Shown: positions 9,825-19,824, counted from the first letter of the stretch. The stretch: 64,000 nt of DNA from Sphingomonas kaistensis (GCF_011927725.1 NZ_JAATJC010000001.1:627001-691000); one strand, 5' to 3'. The notes: generated from the sequence alone by a model not told the origin. Made by a program: numbers and translations.

Positions 9825-10466
9825 TCACTGCATCCGCGGGCTGACGTCGCCCCCGCCCTGCGCCATGCGCAGGAACTGCATCAGCTGGATCAGCAATTCG
9901 GCCCGCCCGGTCAACGCATCTTCTTCCAGCAGCGCCTGCTTGGCGCCGCCATCGAACGGCGCGACCTGCGCAATGGCGTTGACCAGCATCTCGTCGTCGA
10001 GCCGCTCGACCGCTTCCCAGTCGACCATCAGCCCCATGGCGTCACCCAGCAGCCGCGCTTCCTGTTCCACCGCCGCCCGAAGCACCGAGGGAAGGGCGTC
10101 GGGCTCGCTCTCCGCATCGTCGCCGGGAATGACGTCGGCCTGCCGATAGGGGGTGCCGACATCGGCCTCGGCGACAAGGCGGAAGCGAGTGGTGCCCTGA
10201 AGCACGAGATTATACCGGCCGTCGGCAAGCTCCTCCATGCCGACGATCTCGCCGATGCAGCCGACCCGGTAGAGCTCGGGGTTGCCGAGGCCGTCGTCGG
10301 GCGCGGCGCGGGGCTGGATCATCCCGATCAGCCCGCCGCCGGCCACCGCATCCTCCACCATCTTGCGGTAGCGCGGCTCGAAGATGTGCAGCGGCAGGTG
10401 GCTGCGCGGAAACAGGATCGCGCCGCCAAGCGGGAACAGGGGAAGCCGGAGGGGCGACCCGCTCAC
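9825..10466 (-). CDS. LON peptidase substrate-binding domain protein
   Basis: A 213-residue protein consisting only of the N-terminal (PUA-like) domain of Lon, without ATPase or protease parts. The hallmark is LPLFPLGGAILFPRSHLPLHIFEPRYRKM split over the first 40 residues, then CIGEIVGMEELADGRYNLVLQG. I place the start at GTG 10466, because it overlaps the upstream stop as GTGA and the domain begins right there. A longer reading from 10511 would run into the thioredoxin gene. Translationally coupled to the thioredoxin-TPR gene, which suggests a shared role in protein quality control. Molecular function is unknown. Confidence 0.87.
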   Translation of the reverse strand: MSGSPLRLPLFPLGGAILFPRSHLPLHIFEPRYRKMVEDAVAGGGLIGMIQPRAAPDDGLGNPELYRVGCIGEIVGMEELADGRYNLVLQGTTRFRLVAEADVGTPYRQADVIPGDDAESEPDALPSVLRAAVEQEARLLGDAMGLMVDWEAVERLDDEMLVNAIAQVAPFDGGAKQALLEEDALTGRAELLIQLMQFLRMAQGGGDVSPRMQ

Positions 10467-11368
10467 GTGAACAGCAGCGCCGACAGGCGGCGGCGCTGGG
10501 CGCGGGCCCACGGATCCTCCAGCCCCTGCGCTTCCAGCAGCTGGAGGAAGCGGGTGCGGGCCGCCGCCTCGTTCCAGTCGCGGTCGCGGCGCACCAGTTC
10601 GAGCAGGGCGTCGGCCGCCTCGTCGCGCCGGCCCGCCGCCATCAGCGCATTGGCAAGCTCCAGCCGGGCTTCGTGATCGTCCGCATTGGCGGCAAGTCGC
10701 TGTTCCAGCCCCGTGGTGTCGACCGCGGGAAGAACGGCAATGTCGAGCGCGGCGCGGGCGCGGGCCACCGCCGCGTCGCCGGCCGCCGCTTCGGGCAGGC
10801 CGTCGAGCATCGCCCGGGCCTCGTCGGCGCGATCCAGCGCGATCAGCGCACGGGCGAGGCCGCCGACCACCTCGGGATGGTCGGGGTCCATCTCGGCGAT
10901 CTGGCGGAAGATGCTTTCGGCCCGCTCCGCATCGCCAGCGGCAAGCACTTCCTCGCCCATCGCGATCAGCGGTTCGATCTCGGCTTCCAGGGCCTGCGCC
11001 TCACCCTTCACCGGCAACTGGCCGAGCAATTGGTCGAGCACGCGCTTGATCTGCCCTTCGCTGCGATACTGGGTCAGGTCGGCGACCGGCTGCCCGCCGA
11101 AGATGGCGTAGACCGTCGGGATCGAGCGGATCTGGAACTGCGCGGCGACGACTTTTTCCTCGTCGACGTCGACCTTGACCAGCACCACGCCCTTGTCGGC
11201 ATAATCGGCGGCGACTTTTTCCAGCACCGGCCCGAGCTGTTTGCACGGCCCGCACCATTCGGCCCAGAAGTCGAGGATGACGAGCTTGTCGAGGGAGGGC
11301 TGGAGCACCCGCTCCTGGAAGCTGCGAATCGCTTCCCGTTCCTCAGCGCTCATTCCCAGTGTCGCCAC
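10463..11368 (-). CDS. Thioredoxin-TPR protein (CnoX/YbbN-like)
   Basis: An N-terminal thioredoxin domain with an intact WCGPC active site (residues 38-42) is followed by TPR-like helical repeats rich in Ala and Leu up to residue 301. E. coli CnoX has the same architecture but with an altered active site, and works as a redox-linked holdase that passes clients to GroEL. Here the CXXC is complete, so thiol-disulphide activity is likely retained. I chose the GTG at 11368 (M-A-T-L-G), with AGGA 13 bases upstream. ATG 11353 is possible, and a longer frame from 11452 is less likely. The stop overlaps the LON-domain start. Confidence 0.87.
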   Translation of the reverse strand: MATLGMSAEEREAIRSFQERVLQPSLDKLVILDFWAEWCGPCKQLGPVLEKVAADYADKGVVLVKVDVDEEKVVAAQFQIRSIPTVYAIFGGQPVADLTQYRSEGQIKRVLDQLLGQLPVKGEAQALEAEIEPLIAMGEEVLAAGDAERAESIFRQIAEMDPDHPEVVGGLARALIALDRADEARAMLDGLPEAAAGDAAVARARAALDIAVLPAVDTTGLEQRLAANADDHEARLELANALMAAGRRDEAADALLELVRRDRDWNEAAARTRFLQLLEAQGLEDPWARAQRRRLSALLFT

Positions 11369-11532
11369 GCTCGCCCGCTTCCTGTCAGTTCTTGGTGCAG
11401 CGCATATGGGCCGAGCGGCCCGATGCGCCAAGTCTCTCAACCCTGAAGCCACTGAAAGGGTTGCCAGCCCCGAAAGCCGTTGCTAACGGGCCCCCACCCA
11501 GACGGCGCGAGCCGCCGTCGCATGGCGCCAGA

Positions 11533-11607
11533 GCGGGCGTAGCTCAGGGGTAGAGCACAACCTTGCCAAGGTTGGGGTCGAGGGTTCGAATCCCTTCGCC
11601 CGCTCCA
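11533..11607 (+). tRNA. tRNA-Gly (anticodon GCC)
   Basis: The full cloverleaf can be folded by eye: a 7-bp acceptor stem (GCGGGCG with CGCCCGC), D arm GCTC/GAGC, anticodon stem CAACC/GGTTG around loop TTGCCAA with anticodon GCC at 11565-11567, a 5-nt variable loop, and T arm GAGGG-TTCGAAT-CCCTT. The CCA end is encoded (11605-11607) after a T discriminator base. It is the only tRNA gene I found in the window. Confidence 0.98.
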
Positions 11608-11664
11608 GCGGTCCTTCCGGATCAGCGCTGCATTTTCATCTTATTGTTGCGAACGGCGCTAGTT

Positions 11665-12477
11665 CTAGCGCGCGAGCAGCGCCGCGCTTTCGATCTGGTC
11701 GAGCGCCCGGTGCGCCGCGATGTATCTGCGCGCGTTGCCGACCCATGCCGGCGCCGCGGTGATTCCCGGCAGCCGCATCGCTTCGGCCAGCGCCTGGTCG
11801 ACCTGACCCGAATTGAGGCGGGCGACCGCGCGGTCGTAGGTGGCGATCGGACGCTGGCTCGGCTGGTCGGCGCGGCGAATGGTGACAAGGTCGCCCATCT
11901 GGCGCCGCATCGTCTGCCACAGGCTGTCGCTTTCCGGCGCAGCCTTGAGCGTCGGTGCAAGGACCGCGAAGTCGGCGGCGAGCTGGTCCAGCCGGACCGG
12001 CCTGCGCGAAGAGGTGACGATGGTCGCCACCGCCTGCGGATGGGTGGGCCCGAAGCGCTCGGTCAGCAACGGCTCGAGATAGCCGAGCGCGACCCCGCGA
12101 TCGATCGCCCGGCGCGCGGCGAAGGCGACCAGTAGGGCATCGGCGCGGCCGGCCGAGCTTTCCGCCCGGCTCGTGGCATTCTCGACCCGCGCCAGCCGGG
12201 CCTCGAGCGTGGCGACCCGCGCCTCGGTAGCGGGAAGGGCGTCGACCGGAACGGCGTTGGTCAGGGGTTGCGGGCCAATCGGGACGGTGGCGACGGCACG
12301 CGGCTGGGTGGCGGGAACCAGGGCATCGGCGGGCGGCTGCAGGCCGGCCAGCTGCGCCACCTGCGGGAAGCGGTTGAGCGCCCACACGGCCGCCGCGCCT
12401 CCCAGCAGCAGCAGCAGGAGCGCGCCAAGGAGGAAGGCACTCAGGCTTGTCCGCCGGTTCGCCGCGCTGCTGGTCAT
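11665..12477 (-). CDS. Mitofilin/Mic60-like (HemX-type) single-pass membrane protein
   Basis: A 270-residue protein with one strong N-terminal membrane helix (about residues 12-33, LSAFLLGALLLLLLGG), an Ala/Pro-rich stretch, a predicted coiled coil around residues 80-120 (ATEARVATLEARLARVENATSR), and a helical C-terminal domain ending RYIAAHRALDQIESAALLAR, which resembles the mitofilin C-terminal signature. Alphaproteobacterial Mic60 homologues sit next to hemC/hemD, just as here. Start ATG 12477 overlaps the hemD stop as ATGA. Assignment rests on layout and synteny more than on strong sequence identity. A role in membrane shaping is inferred. Confidence 0.7.
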   Translation of the reverse strand: MTSSAANRRTSLSAFLLGALLLLLLGGAAAVWALNRFPQVAQLAGLQPPADALVPATQPRAVATVPIGPQPLTNAVPVDALPATEARVATLEARLARVENATSRAESSAGRADALLVAFAARRAIDRGVALGYLEPLLTERFGPTHPQAVATIVTSSRRPVRLDQLAADFAVLAPTLKAAPESDSLWQTMRRQMGDLVTIRRADQPSQRPIATYDRAVARLNSGQVDQALAEAMRLPGITAAPAWVGNARRYIAAHRALDQIESAALLAR

Positions 12478-13121
12478 CGGCCCAGTTCCTTGCACAGCTT
12501 GGCGGCAAGGGAAAGCAAGGCGCTGTCGGCGGGCGCGTCGGCCGCCTCGCAGCACTCCCATCCGGGGCCGCACGCCATCGCCGCGGCCGGGCTGATCGCC
12601 GCCACCCGTACCCGGTCGCGAGAAGCCTTTATCTCGTCCAGCCGGCGACCGGCGGCGGGCGAATGGACCAGCACCACCGCGCCCTCGACCGAGGCCGCAT
12701 CCGGAAGCGGGAGGGGCCCCATGCGATAGACCACGACCGAGGTGATCGCCTGCCTGGCGTCAGCCGGTTCGATCCGCTCCTCGCCGGACAGGTGAAGCAG
12801 CCTCAATCCCTCCGGCAGGCGATCCAGCAGCGCGTCGACCCCGCCCTCGCCGACGGTCAGCACCTCCAGTCCCGCGTCGCGGGCGGCCGCCGCGGAGGCC
12901 GCACCCACCGCGTGGACGGGCAGTACCGGGAGGCGTCCGGCAAGGCGGATGGCATTGGCGCTGGTCACCAGCAGCGCATCGAACGGACCGGCTGGAAGCG
13001 ACCAGGCGACCGGCTCCGCCGTGAACAGGGGATGGCGGCGAACCTCGAGCCCCAGCGCCGCCGCCCGTGCCGCCGTGGCGCTTGCGCCAGGCTCGGGACG
13101 AAGGACGACCAGGGGTCTCAC
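12474..13121 (-). CDS. hemD: Uroporphyrinogen-III synthase
   Basis: Closes hydroxymethylbilane to uroporphyrinogen III in heme synthesis. HemD is poorly conserved, and the 215-residue protein is recognised by its opening [16 protein letters not shown], the mid-region LLVTSANAIRLAG, the segment DALLDRLPEGLRLLHLSGEERIEP and above all its position right after hemC. The start is GTG 13121, overlapping the hemC TGA as GTGA. A reading from 13277 would lie inside hemC. It is coupled to the mitofilin-like gene by a second 4-bp overlap. Confidence 0.9.
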   Translation of the reverse strand: MRPLVVLRPEPGASATAARAAALGLEVRRHPLFTAEPVAWSLPAGPFDALLVTSANAIRLAGRLPVLPVHAVGAASAAAARDAGLEVLTVGEGGVDALLDRLPEGLRLLHLSGEERIEPADARQAITSVVVYRMGPLPLPDAASVEGAVVLVHSPAAGRRLDEIKASRDRVRVAAISPAAAMACGPGWECCEAADAPADSALLSLAAKLCKELGR

Positions 13122-14041
13122 GCCGGGTTGAACAACAGCCTGATTTCCGCCGGCGCGCGGCCCAAAAGCTCGGCGGCGAGCGCGTGGCCGGCCGCTTCTT
13201 CCTCGCCCGGAGCCGCCCGCACCTCGCCCGCGACATGGGCAGCGCCGTCGCTGCTGAGCAATTCGGCGCGCAGCCACAAACTATCGTCGCCCTCGATCAG
13301 GCCCAGTGCCGCGACGGGCGAATGGCACGATCCCCCGACCCCGCGGCAGAACGCCCGCTCGGCGGTCACCGCGCGGCGGGTCGGTTCGTCGTCGATCGCC
13401 TGGAGCAGGGCGCGGGTGTCGGCATCGTCCTTGCGGCACTCGATGGCGATCGCCGCCTGGCCCGGCGCCGGGAGGAACTCGTCGATCTCGATCGCCCGGC
13501 CTTCCTCGATCCCGAGCCGGTCGAGCCCGGCGGCGGCGAGGAAGGTCGCCTCGTAATTGCCGCTGGCGATGTGGTTGAGCCGGGTCGCGACATTGCCGCG
13601 CATGATCGACACCTGCAGGTCGGGGCGACGGCGAAGCAGTTGCGCGGTCCGCCGCGGCGAGGAAGTGCCGACCTTGGCGCCCTGGCTTAGCGCCTCGATC
13701 GAGGCGGCGCCGATCAGCCGGTCGCGGACGTCGGCGCGGGGCAGGAAGGCCGCGATGCACAAATTGTCCGGACGCTCGCTTTCGACGTCCTTGCAGCTGT
13801 GCACAGACAAGTGCGTGGTCCCGCCGAGCAGGAACTGGTCGAGCTCCTTGGTCCACAGCGCCTTGCCGCCGATCTCGGCCAGCGCGCGGTCCTGGACCTT
13901 GTCGCCGGTGGTGCGCACCTCGTGGAGGTGGACCGATCCGGGCTCCCAGCCATGCGCTGCCTCGAGCGCTGCGGCGGTGGTGCGGGCCTGGGCAAGCGCC
14001 AGCGGGGAGGAGCGGGTTCCGACAAGCAGGCGCGGGGTCAT
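13118..14041 (-). CDS. hemC: Hydroxymethylbilane synthase (porphobilinogen deaminase)
   Basis: Polymerises four porphobilinogens into hydroxymethylbilane. The 307-residue sequence begins [19 protein letters not shown] and has the substrate/cofactor-binding [28 protein letters not shown] and [14 protein letters not shown] motifs. The dipyrromethane-cofactor cysteine is C239 in VGGSCHSP, at the expected place (E. coli C242). It is first in the operon hemC-hemD-mitofilin-like. A 48-bp gap separates its ATG from divergent tsaD, so both promoters must sit in or overlap that gap. Confidence 0.97.
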   Translation of the reverse strand: MTPRLLVGTRSSPLALAQARTTAAALEAAHGWEPGSVHLHEVRTTGDKVQDRALAEIGGKALWTKELDQFLLGGTTHLSVHSCKDVESERPDNLCIAAFLPRADVRDRLIGAASIEALSQGAKVGTSSPRRTAQLLRRRPDLQVSIMRGNVATRLNHIASGNYEATFLAAAGLDRLGIEEGRAIEIDEFLPAPGQAAIAIECRKDDADTRALLQAIDDEPTRRAVTAERAFCRGVGGSCHSPVAALGLIEGDDSLWLRAELLSSDGAAHVAGEVRAAPGEEEAAGHALAAELLGRAPAEIRLLFNPA

Positions 14042-14089
14042 GCCCCCACTCTTGCCAGAGCGGCAAGCGAACCGCAAAGGCGGCTTCGA

Positions 14090-15121
14090 ATGGCATTGAT
14101 CCTCGGTCTTGAATCGTCCTGCGACGACAGCGCGGTGGCGCTGGTCACCAGCGACCGGCGCATCCTCGCCCAGCGCGTGGTCGGCCAGAATCAGGCCCAT
14201 GCCCCGTTCGGCGGCGTGGTGCCGGAGATCGCCGCGCGCGCCCATGTCGAGGTGCTTCCAGGCCTGGTCCGCGAGGTGCTGGACGAGGCGGGCGTCGCGC
14301 TGGGCGAGGTCGATGCAATCGCCGCCACCGCCGGGCCGGGGCTGATCGGCGGCGTGATGGTCGGGCTGCTGACCGCCAAGGGGCTGGCGCTGGCCGCGAA
14401 CAAGCCGCTGGTCGCGGTCAACCACCTCGAAGGCCATGCCCTGTCGCCGCGGCTGGTCGATCCCGACCTCGGCTTTCCCTTCCTGCTGCTGCTTGCCAGC
14501 GGTGGCCATTGCCAATTGCTCGAAGTGCGCGGGGTCGGCGACTACCGGCGGCTCGCCACCACCATCGACGATGCGGCGGGCGAAGCCTTCGACAAGGCCG
14601 CCAAGCTGCTTGGCCTGCCCTATCCCGGCGGCCCTGCGATCGAGGCGCTGGCGCGCGACGGTGACGCCAAGGCGGTGCCTTTGCCGCGCCCGCTGGTCGG
14701 CAGTCCCGAGCCGCATTTCTCCTTCGCCGGGCTGAAGAGTGCGGTGCAGCGCGCGGTCGCGGCCGGCACCCATCGCCCCGCCGACATCGCCGCCAGTTTC
14801 CAGCAGGCGGTGATCGACTGCTTCGTCGACCGCACCCGCCGCGCCCTTGCCGTGAGTGATGCGCCCACGCTGGTGGTGGCCGGCGGGGTTGCCGCCAATT
14901 CGGCCGTCCGCGCCGCGCTGCAGGGCCTGGCGCAAGAGCAGGGCCGCGGCTTCTCGGTCCCGCCCGGCTGGCTGTGCACCGACAATGCCGCCATGATCGC
15001 CTGGGCGGGTGCCGAGCGGTTCGCCGCCGGGCTGGTTGATGGTCTCGACGCCCCGGCGCGGGCGCGCTGGCCGCTCGACGAGGGCGCCGAGGCGGTCAGG
15101 GGTGCGGGAGTGAAGGCATGA
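14090..15121 (+). CDS. tsaD: tRNA N6-adenosine threonylcarbamoyltransferase
   Basis: Transfers the threonylcarbamoyl group to A37 of ANN-decoding tRNAs, together with TsaB and TsaE. The 343-residue protein opens [19 protein letters not shown], has the iron-binding NHLEGH motif with His112 and His116, [11 protein letters not shown], and the C-terminal [15 protein letters not shown] and [12 protein letters not shown] motifs of the Kae1/Qri7/TsaD family. Start ATG 14090 matches the family start, though the frame is open upstream. Its stop overlaps the gpsA start as ATGA. Confidence 0.97.
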   Translation: MALILGLESSCDDSAVALVTSDRRILAQRVVGQNQAHAPFGGVVPEIAARAHVEVLPGLVREVLDEAGVALGEVDAIAATAGPGLIGGVMVGLLTAKGLALAANKPLVAVNHLEGHALSPRLVDPDLGFPFLLLLASGGHCQLLEVRGVGDYRRLATTIDDAAGEAFDKAAKLLGLPYPGGPAIEALARDGDAKAVPLPRPLVGSPEPHFSFAGLKSAVQRAVAAGTHRPADIAASFQQAVIDCFVDRTRRALAVSDAPTLVVAGGVAANSAVRAALQGLAQEQGRGFSVPPGWLCTDNAAMIAWAGAERFAAGLVDGLDAPARARWPLDEGAEAVRGAGVKA

Positions 15122-16095
15122 AGATCGGGGTGATCGGCGGAGGCGCATGGGGCACCGCCCTCGCGCAGGTTGCGGCGCAGGGCGGCGAAACCCTGTTGTG
15201 GTCGCGCGAGCCCGAAGTCGCCGCAAGCATCGCCGAAGCGCGCGAGAACCGCCTGTTCCTGCCCGGCGTGCCGCTTTCTGACGCGATTCGCCCGACCACC
15301 GAGCTCTCCGACCTGGCCGAGTGCGAGGCGTGGCTGGTGGTCACCCCGGCGCAGCACATGCGGCGGGTACTGGAAGCCGCGCCGGGCTGCCCCGGTGCGC
15401 TGCTGCTCTGTTCCAAGGGGATCGAGGAAGCGAGCGGGCAACTACTCCACCAGGTCGCACGCGAAGCCTGCCCCGGCGCGTCGGTGATGGTGCTGTCGGG
15501 CCCGACCTTCGCCCACGAAGTCGCCGCCGGCCTGCCCACCGCACTGACCCTCGCCGCCGAGATCGAGGCCGAGGCGGAGGCAGTCCGCGCCCGTCTCGCC
15601 CGGCCCGCTTTCCGCATCTACCTCAGCGACGACGTCGCCGGGGCGGAGGTCGGCGGGGCGGTCAAGAACGTGCTGGCGATCGCCTGCGGCGTGGTCGAGG
15701 GCCGCCGCCTCGGCCAGAACGCCCGCGCCGCGCTGATCGCGCGCGGGTTCGCCGAAATGACCCGCTTCGGGCTTGCCCGCGGCGCTCGGGCGGAGACGCT
15801 GGCGGGCCTGTCGGGCCTCGGCGACCTCGTCCTCACCTGTTCGTCCACCAGCAGCCGCAATTTCTCGCTCGGCAAGGGACTTGGCGAAGGGCGCCAGGCG
15901 GCCGAGCTGATGGCCGACCGCCGCACCGTGGCCGAGGGCGCGTTCACCGCGCCGGTGCTGCGCCGGCTGGCCGAGGCCGAGGGCGTGGAAATGCCGATCG
16001 TGGCGGCGGTCGACGACCTGCTGGCCGGGCGCGCCGACGTCGACGCGGTGCTCGGGCGGCTGCTCAGCCGTCCGCTACGCCCTGAAAGGACCTAG
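15118..16095 (+). CDS. gpsA: Glycerol-3-phosphate dehydrogenase [NAD(P)+]
   Basis: Reduces dihydroxyacetone phosphate to sn-glycerol-3-phosphate for phospholipid synthesis. The 325 residues show the N-terminal dinucleotide motif [20 protein letters not shown], the [12 protein letters not shown] segment, the catalytic-lysine region [16 protein letters not shown] (equivalent to GALKN) and the C-terminal [20 protein letters not shown]. It is translationally coupled to tsaD and its 3' end overlaps the convergent DUF1674 gene by 4 bp. Confidence 0.97.
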   Translation: MKIGVIGGGAWGTALAQVAAQGGETLLWSREPEVAASIAEARENRLFLPGVPLSDAIRPTTELSDLAECEAWLVVTPAQHMRRVLEAAPGCPGALLLCSKGIEEASGQLLHQVAREACPGASVMVLSGPTFAHEVAAGLPTALTLAAEIEAEAEAVRARLARPAFRIYLSDDVAGAEVGGAVKNVLAIACGVVEGRRLGQNARAALIARGFAEMTRFGLARGARAETLAGLSGLGDLVLTCSSTSSRNFSLGKGLGEGRQAAELMADRRTVAEGAFTAPVLRRLAEAEGVEMPIVAAVDDLLAGRADVDAVLGRLLSRPLRPERT

Positions 16096-16259
16096 AAATC
16101 CCACGCAATTCCGCTCTTTTCCCAATCACCGTAACGAACCGGATCGAGCCGCGGCTTGTCCCCGGCGGGCGGCGGCGCGGGCTCGACCGGCTCGGGCTCG
16201 GGAACCGGCGGCGACTTGCTGAGATAGGCGGGCGGCTGAAGATTGGCTGGGCGCGGCAT
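16092..16259 (-). CDS. DUF1674 protein, SdhAF4-like small protein
   Basis: A 55-residue protein, mostly a Pro/Glu/Ala-rich tail-like region followed by the C-terminal signature [14 protein letters not shown]. This matches the end of DUF1674 and of SDHAF4, the assembly factor that helps flavinylated SdhA join succinate dehydrogenase. No sdh genes are nearby. I start at ATG 16259 (MPRPANLQPP); an extension to 16295 would overlap the start of rsmB. It converges with gpsA, sharing 4 bp. The family assignment is good because of the signature; the function is inferred from the eukaryotic counterpart. Confidence 0.75.
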   Translation of the reverse strand: MPRPANLQPPAYLSKSPPVPEPEPVEPAPPPAGDKPRLDPVRYGDWEKSGIAWDF

Positions 16260-16276
16260 GATGGGGGAGATGGGCG

Positions 16277-17506
16277 TTGAATCGGCCGCAGCCAAGAGGG
16301 ACCCAAGCAGGGGTAGAGGCGCGCCGTTCCGCGCTCCGCATCCTCGACCGCGTCGTGCGCAGCGGGCAGACGATGGATTCGGCGGCGCAGGGCCTCCAGA
16401 AGCTTGAGCCCGGCGACCAGGCGCTGGCCCTCGCCATTGCCGGCGAAACCCTGCGCCGGCTGCCGCTGCTCGACCGACTGATCGACGGCGCGACCCGGCA
16501 GGTGCTGCCCGACGATGCCAAGGCCCGGATGGTGCTGCGCCTGGCGCTGGCCCAGCGTATCGCGCTCAAGGTGCCCGACCATGCGCTGGTCGCGACCGCT
16601 CTGCCGCTGGTCGAGGGCGGTCCGCGCCGGCTGGTCCACGGCGTGCTGGGCACGCTTCTGCGCGGAACGCTCCCCGACGCGGACGAGGGCGCGCTGCCGG
16701 ACGCGGTGGAACAGCGCTGGACCGCGGCGTGGGGAACCGAGGCAGTCGAGGCCGCCCGCCGCGCCATCGTCCGGCGCCCACCGCTCGATCTCAGCTTCCG
16801 CACCCATGAGGAGGCACTGGCCTTTGCCGAGGCGGAGGGCGGCACCAGCCTGGCCGAACGCCACGTCCGCCTGTCCGACGCCCGCCCGGTCACCGGCCTG
16901 CCCGGATTCGCCGAAGGGCGCTGGTGGATCCAGGACCTGTCCTCCACCCTCCCGGCGCGGATGATCCCCGCCGACGCGGCCCGCGTTCTCGACGCCTGTG
17001 CCGCACCGGGCGGCAAGACCCTGCAGATCGCCGCCGCCGGCCACCGCACGATCGCGCTGGATCGCTCCGAAAGTCGTCTGGCGCGACTTCGCGCCAACCT
17101 GTCGCGGACCGGCCTCGAGGCGGAGATCATGACCGGGGACGTGCTCGGCTACGCGCCCGCGGAGCCATTCGACGCAGTGCTGCTCGACGCGCCCTGCTCC
17201 GCCACCGGTACTTTCCGCCGCCATCCCGAAGTCCTGCTCCGCGCGTCCGGGCGAATCATCGCCGAAAGCGCCGAACTGCAGGGCCGACTGCTGACCGCCG
17301 CGGCGGCCTGGGTGCGGCCGGGTGGCAGCCTGGTCTACGCCGTGTGCAGCCTCGAACCGTCGGAAGGCGAGGAGATCATTGCCAACTTCCTTGCGCAGCG
17401 CTCCGACTACACCCTCGCCGAGCAGCGCCGCGTACTGCCCGGCGAAGCCGAGGACCAGGGCGGAATGGACGGCTTCTTTGCGGCTCGCCTTGTGAAAGCG
17501 GCCTAG
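16277..17506 (+). CDS. RsmB/NOP family 16S rRNA (cytosine-C5) methyltransferase
   Basis: A 409-residue S-adenosylmethionine enzyme with an N-terminal NusB-like helical domain (about 1-140) and a Rossmann methyltransferase domain. Motifs seen: WWIQDLSSTLPARM, the SAM site DACAAPGGKTLQIAAAG, DAPCSATGTFRRHPEV with the conserved Pro-Cys, and VYAVCSLEPSEGEE with the catalytic Cys. This is the RsmB pattern, which methylates C967 in E. coli. The start appears to be TTG 16277, with GGGAG 9 bases upstream; no in-frame ATG lies close before it. It leads the run rsmB-rpe-heparinase-purH. Confidence 0.92.
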   Translation: MNRPQPRGTQAGVEARRSALRILDRVVRSGQTMDSAAQGLQKLEPGDQALALAIAGETLRRLPLLDRLIDGATRQVLPDDAKARMVLRLALAQRIALKVPDHALVATALPLVEGGPRRLVHGVLGTLLRGTLPDADEGALPDAVEQRWTAAWGTEAVEAARRAIVRRPPLDLSFRTHEEALAFAEAEGGTSLAERHVRLSDARPVTGLPGFAEGRWWIQDLSSTLPARMIPADAARVLDACAAPGGKTLQIAAAGHRTIALDRSESRLARLRANLSRTGLEAEIMTGDVLGYAPAEPFDAVLLDAPCSATGTFRRHPEVLLRASGRIIAESAELQGRLLTAAAAWVRPGGSLVYAVCSLEPSEGEEIIANFLAQRSDYTLAEQRRVLPGEAEDQGGMDGFFAARLVKAA

Positions 17507-17524
17507 TCCCGTCTAATCGGTCCC

Positions 17525-18187
17525 ATGGCCGCTCCGATCATCGCCCCTTCGATCCTTTCCGCCGACTTCGCCCGCCTCGGCGAGGAGGTGCGGGCGATCG
17601 ACGCGGCGGGGGCCGACTGGATCCACATCGACGTCATGGACGGGCATTTCGTGCCCAACCTGACGATCGGCCCGATGGTAGTAAAGGCGCTTCGCCCGCA
17701 CAGCGCCAAGCCGTTCGACGTCCACCTGATGATCAGCCCGGTCGACCCGATGCTCGACGCCTTCGCCGAGGCCGGGGCCGACATCATCACCGTCCATCCC
17801 GAAGCCGGGCCACACCTCCACCGCACGCTCCAGCGGATCCGCGGGCTGGGCAAGAAGGCCGGCGTGTCGCTCAATCCCGCGACCCCGGCCAAGATGCTCG
17901 ACTATGTGCTGGACGAGATCGACCTCGTGCTGGTGATGAGCGTCAATCCGGGCTTCGGCGGGCAGAAGTTCATCGCCTCCCAGCTGCGCAAGATCGAAGC
18001 GCTGGCCAAGCGGATCGCCAAGGAAGGCCTCGACGTCACGCTGGAGGTCGACGGCGGGGTCGACGCGGAGATCGCCCGCAGTTGCGTCGACGCCGGTGCC
18101 ACCGCGCTGGTCGCCGGCACCGCGGCCTTCCGCGGCGGCGCTGACCATTATGCGTCCAACATCGCCGGACTGAAGGGCAGCGCATGA
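17525..18187 (+). CDS. rpe: Ribulose-phosphate 3-epimerase
   Basis: Interconverts ribulose-5-phosphate and xylulose-5-phosphate in the pentose phosphate pathway. The 220-residue TIM barrel has [17 protein letters not shown], the metal-site [16 protein letters not shown], the VHLMI and ITVHPEAG strands, [13 protein letters not shown] and LEVDGGVD, all diagnostic. It starts 18 bp after the rsmB stop and overlaps the heparinase-family gene by 4 bp (ATGA). Confidence 0.97.
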   Translation: MAAPIIAPSILSADFARLGEEVRAIDAAGADWIHIDVMDGHFVPNLTIGPMVVKALRPHSAKPFDVHLMISPVDPMLDAFAEAGADIITVHPEAGPHLHRTLQRIRGLGKKAGVSLNPATPAKMLDYVLDEIDLVLVMSVNPGFGGQKFIASQLRKIEALAKRIAKEGLDVTLEVDGGVDAEIARSCVDAGATALVAGTAAFRGGADHYASNIAGLKGSA

Positions 18188-19824
18188 CGGCAGGCGGGGG
18201 CGGTCTTTCCCGGCTTGCGACGGTTCCGCTGCTGCAGCGGCTGCGTGCCCGCGGAAAGCCGCCGCTGCGCCTGATCGGCGTCGCCCGCGATCATGTCACC
18301 GGGTCCAAGGCGCGCGGCGAGCAATTGCTGGCCGGCCGCTTCGTCAGCGGCGGCGAGGCGGTCGAGCTGTCGGGCCTCGACTGGACCAGTCTCGATCCCC
18401 TCACCCCGGTCGGGGCAGAACTGCACGGCTTCGGCTGGCTGCGCGACCTGGCGGCGGCGGCGACCCGTGAACGCGGCGCTCCGCTTGCCGAGGACATGGC
18501 CGGGCGCTGGCTGCTCGCGCACGGTGCCAAGGTCGATCCGGCCTGGGCCCCGGCCCTGTGGGGAGAGCGGCTGCTCAACTGGCTGGCCTATGCGCCCTAT
18601 CTCCTCTCGCGGCGCGACAGCGATTATCGCTCGGCTCTGCTCAACACCGCCGCCCGCGCCGCGCGCCACCTGTCGGCCACCGCCGACGAGGCTGCACCCG
18701 GGCTGCCCCGGATCACCGCCTGGGCCGGGCTCACCGCCGCCTGCCTGCTGCTGTCGTCGGGCACCGCGCGGCTGGCCAAGGCCGAGGGCGGCCTGTCGCG
18801 GGCCCTCGCCAGCGCGCAATATGAAGACGGCGGACTGATGAGCCGCTCGCCTGCCGAGCAGGCGGTGCTGGTCGACCGCTTGGGGCTGCTGCGCGCCGCC
18901 TACGCCGCTGCCCGCCACGATTTTCCGCAAGGGTTCGAGGATGCCGGCGCCGCCGCGCTCGCCGCGCTTCATGGCGTCACCATGGGCGACGGCACCTTGT
19001 CGGCCTGGCAGGGCGGCAACGAGGGCAGCCGCGCCGGGCTTGCGGCGCTGGTCGAGGGCTGCGGCTTCCGCGCCCGACCGCTGCGCAATTCGCGGGGCTG
19101 GGGCTATCACCGGCTGAGCGCGCTCGGCACCATCCTGGTGATCGACGCCGCGCCGCCCCCGACCCGCAAGCTCGCTCGTACCGGCTCCGCCTCCTCGCTC
19201 GCGCTGGAGATCAGCGACGGGCAGCAGAAACTGGTGGTCAATTGCGGCGGCCCCGGACCCCACGCCAGCAGCCTGCCCGAAGGTCTGGCCGCCGCGCTGC
19301 GCACCACCGCCGCCCATTCGACCCTGACGCTCGCCGATACCAACAGCACCGCGATCCAGCCCGACGGGTCGCTCGGGCGCGGGGTCGACGAGGTCACGGT
19401 CACCCGCTCCGAGGACAATGATGCCAGCCGGATCGAGGCCGCGCACGACGGCTATGTGCGGGGCTTCGGCCTCGTTCACGGCCGCGCGCTCAGCCTTGGC
19501 AACGACGGCAAGGAAGTGCGCGGGCTCGACCGGTTGACCCCCAAGGGCCGCCGCAAGATCCGCGAGGACGTGCCCTTCGCCATCCGCTTCCACCTCGCGC
19601 CCGGGGTCGAGGCCGTGCCCACCGCCGACGGCCTCGGCGCGCTGATCCGCTCGCCCGGTGCCCCGCCCTGGAACTTCCGCTGCCGCGGTGCCCAGCTCGG
19701 GCTCGAGGAAAGCGTAGTCGTCGACGGCAGCGGCGCGCTCCGCTCCACCCTCCAGCTGGTGCTCGTCGGCGAGGTTTCGCACCTCGGCGCCGAGATCGGC
19801 TGGCAATTCCGCCGCTCCAGCTAG
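18184..19824 (+). CDS. Heparinase II/III family protein
   Basis: A 546-residue protein with an N-terminal alpha/alpha-barrel-like helical part (to about residue 280) and a C-terminal beta-sandwich heparinase II/III domain. The latter is recognised around the HYR-type region [24 protein letters not shown], then [16 protein letters not shown] and [14 protein letters not shown]. Relatives are polysaccharide lyases or unsaturated-glycan processing enzymes; the substrate is not known here. No clear signal peptide is visible. The position between rpe and purH is common in sphingomonads, and the gene is coupled to rpe by a 4-bp overlap. Confidence 0.82.
   Translation: MTAGGGGLSRLATVPLLQRLRARGKPPLRLIGVARDHVTGSKARGEQLLAGRFVSGGEAVELSGLDWTSLDPLTPVGAELHGFGWLRDLAAAATRERGAPLAEDMAGRWLLAHGAKVDPAWAPALWGERLLNWLAYAPYLLSRRDSDYRSALLNTAARAARHLSATADEAAPGLPRITAWAGLTAACLLLSSGTARLAKAEGGLSRALASAQYEDGGLMSRSPAEQAVLVDRLGLLRAAYAAARHDFPQGFEDAGAAALAALHGVTMGDGTLSAWQGGNEGSRAGLAALVEGCGFRARPLRNSRGWGYHRLSALGTILVIDAAPPPTRKLARTGSASSLALEISDGQQKLVVNCGGPGPHASSLPEGLAAALRTTAAHSTLTLADTNSTAIQPDGSLGRGVDEVTVTRSEDNDASRIEAAHDGYVRGFGLVHGRALSLGNDGKEVRGLDRLTPKGRRKIREDVPFAIRFHLAPGVEAVPTADGLGALIRSPGAPPWNFRCRGAQLGLEESVVVDGSGALRSTLQLVLVGEVSHLGAEIGWQFRRSS

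Noticed and set aside
13118..15226. 702-codon reading of the hemC frame
   Set aside because: The extra upstream part is antisense to tsaD. The HemC family start fits ATG 14041.
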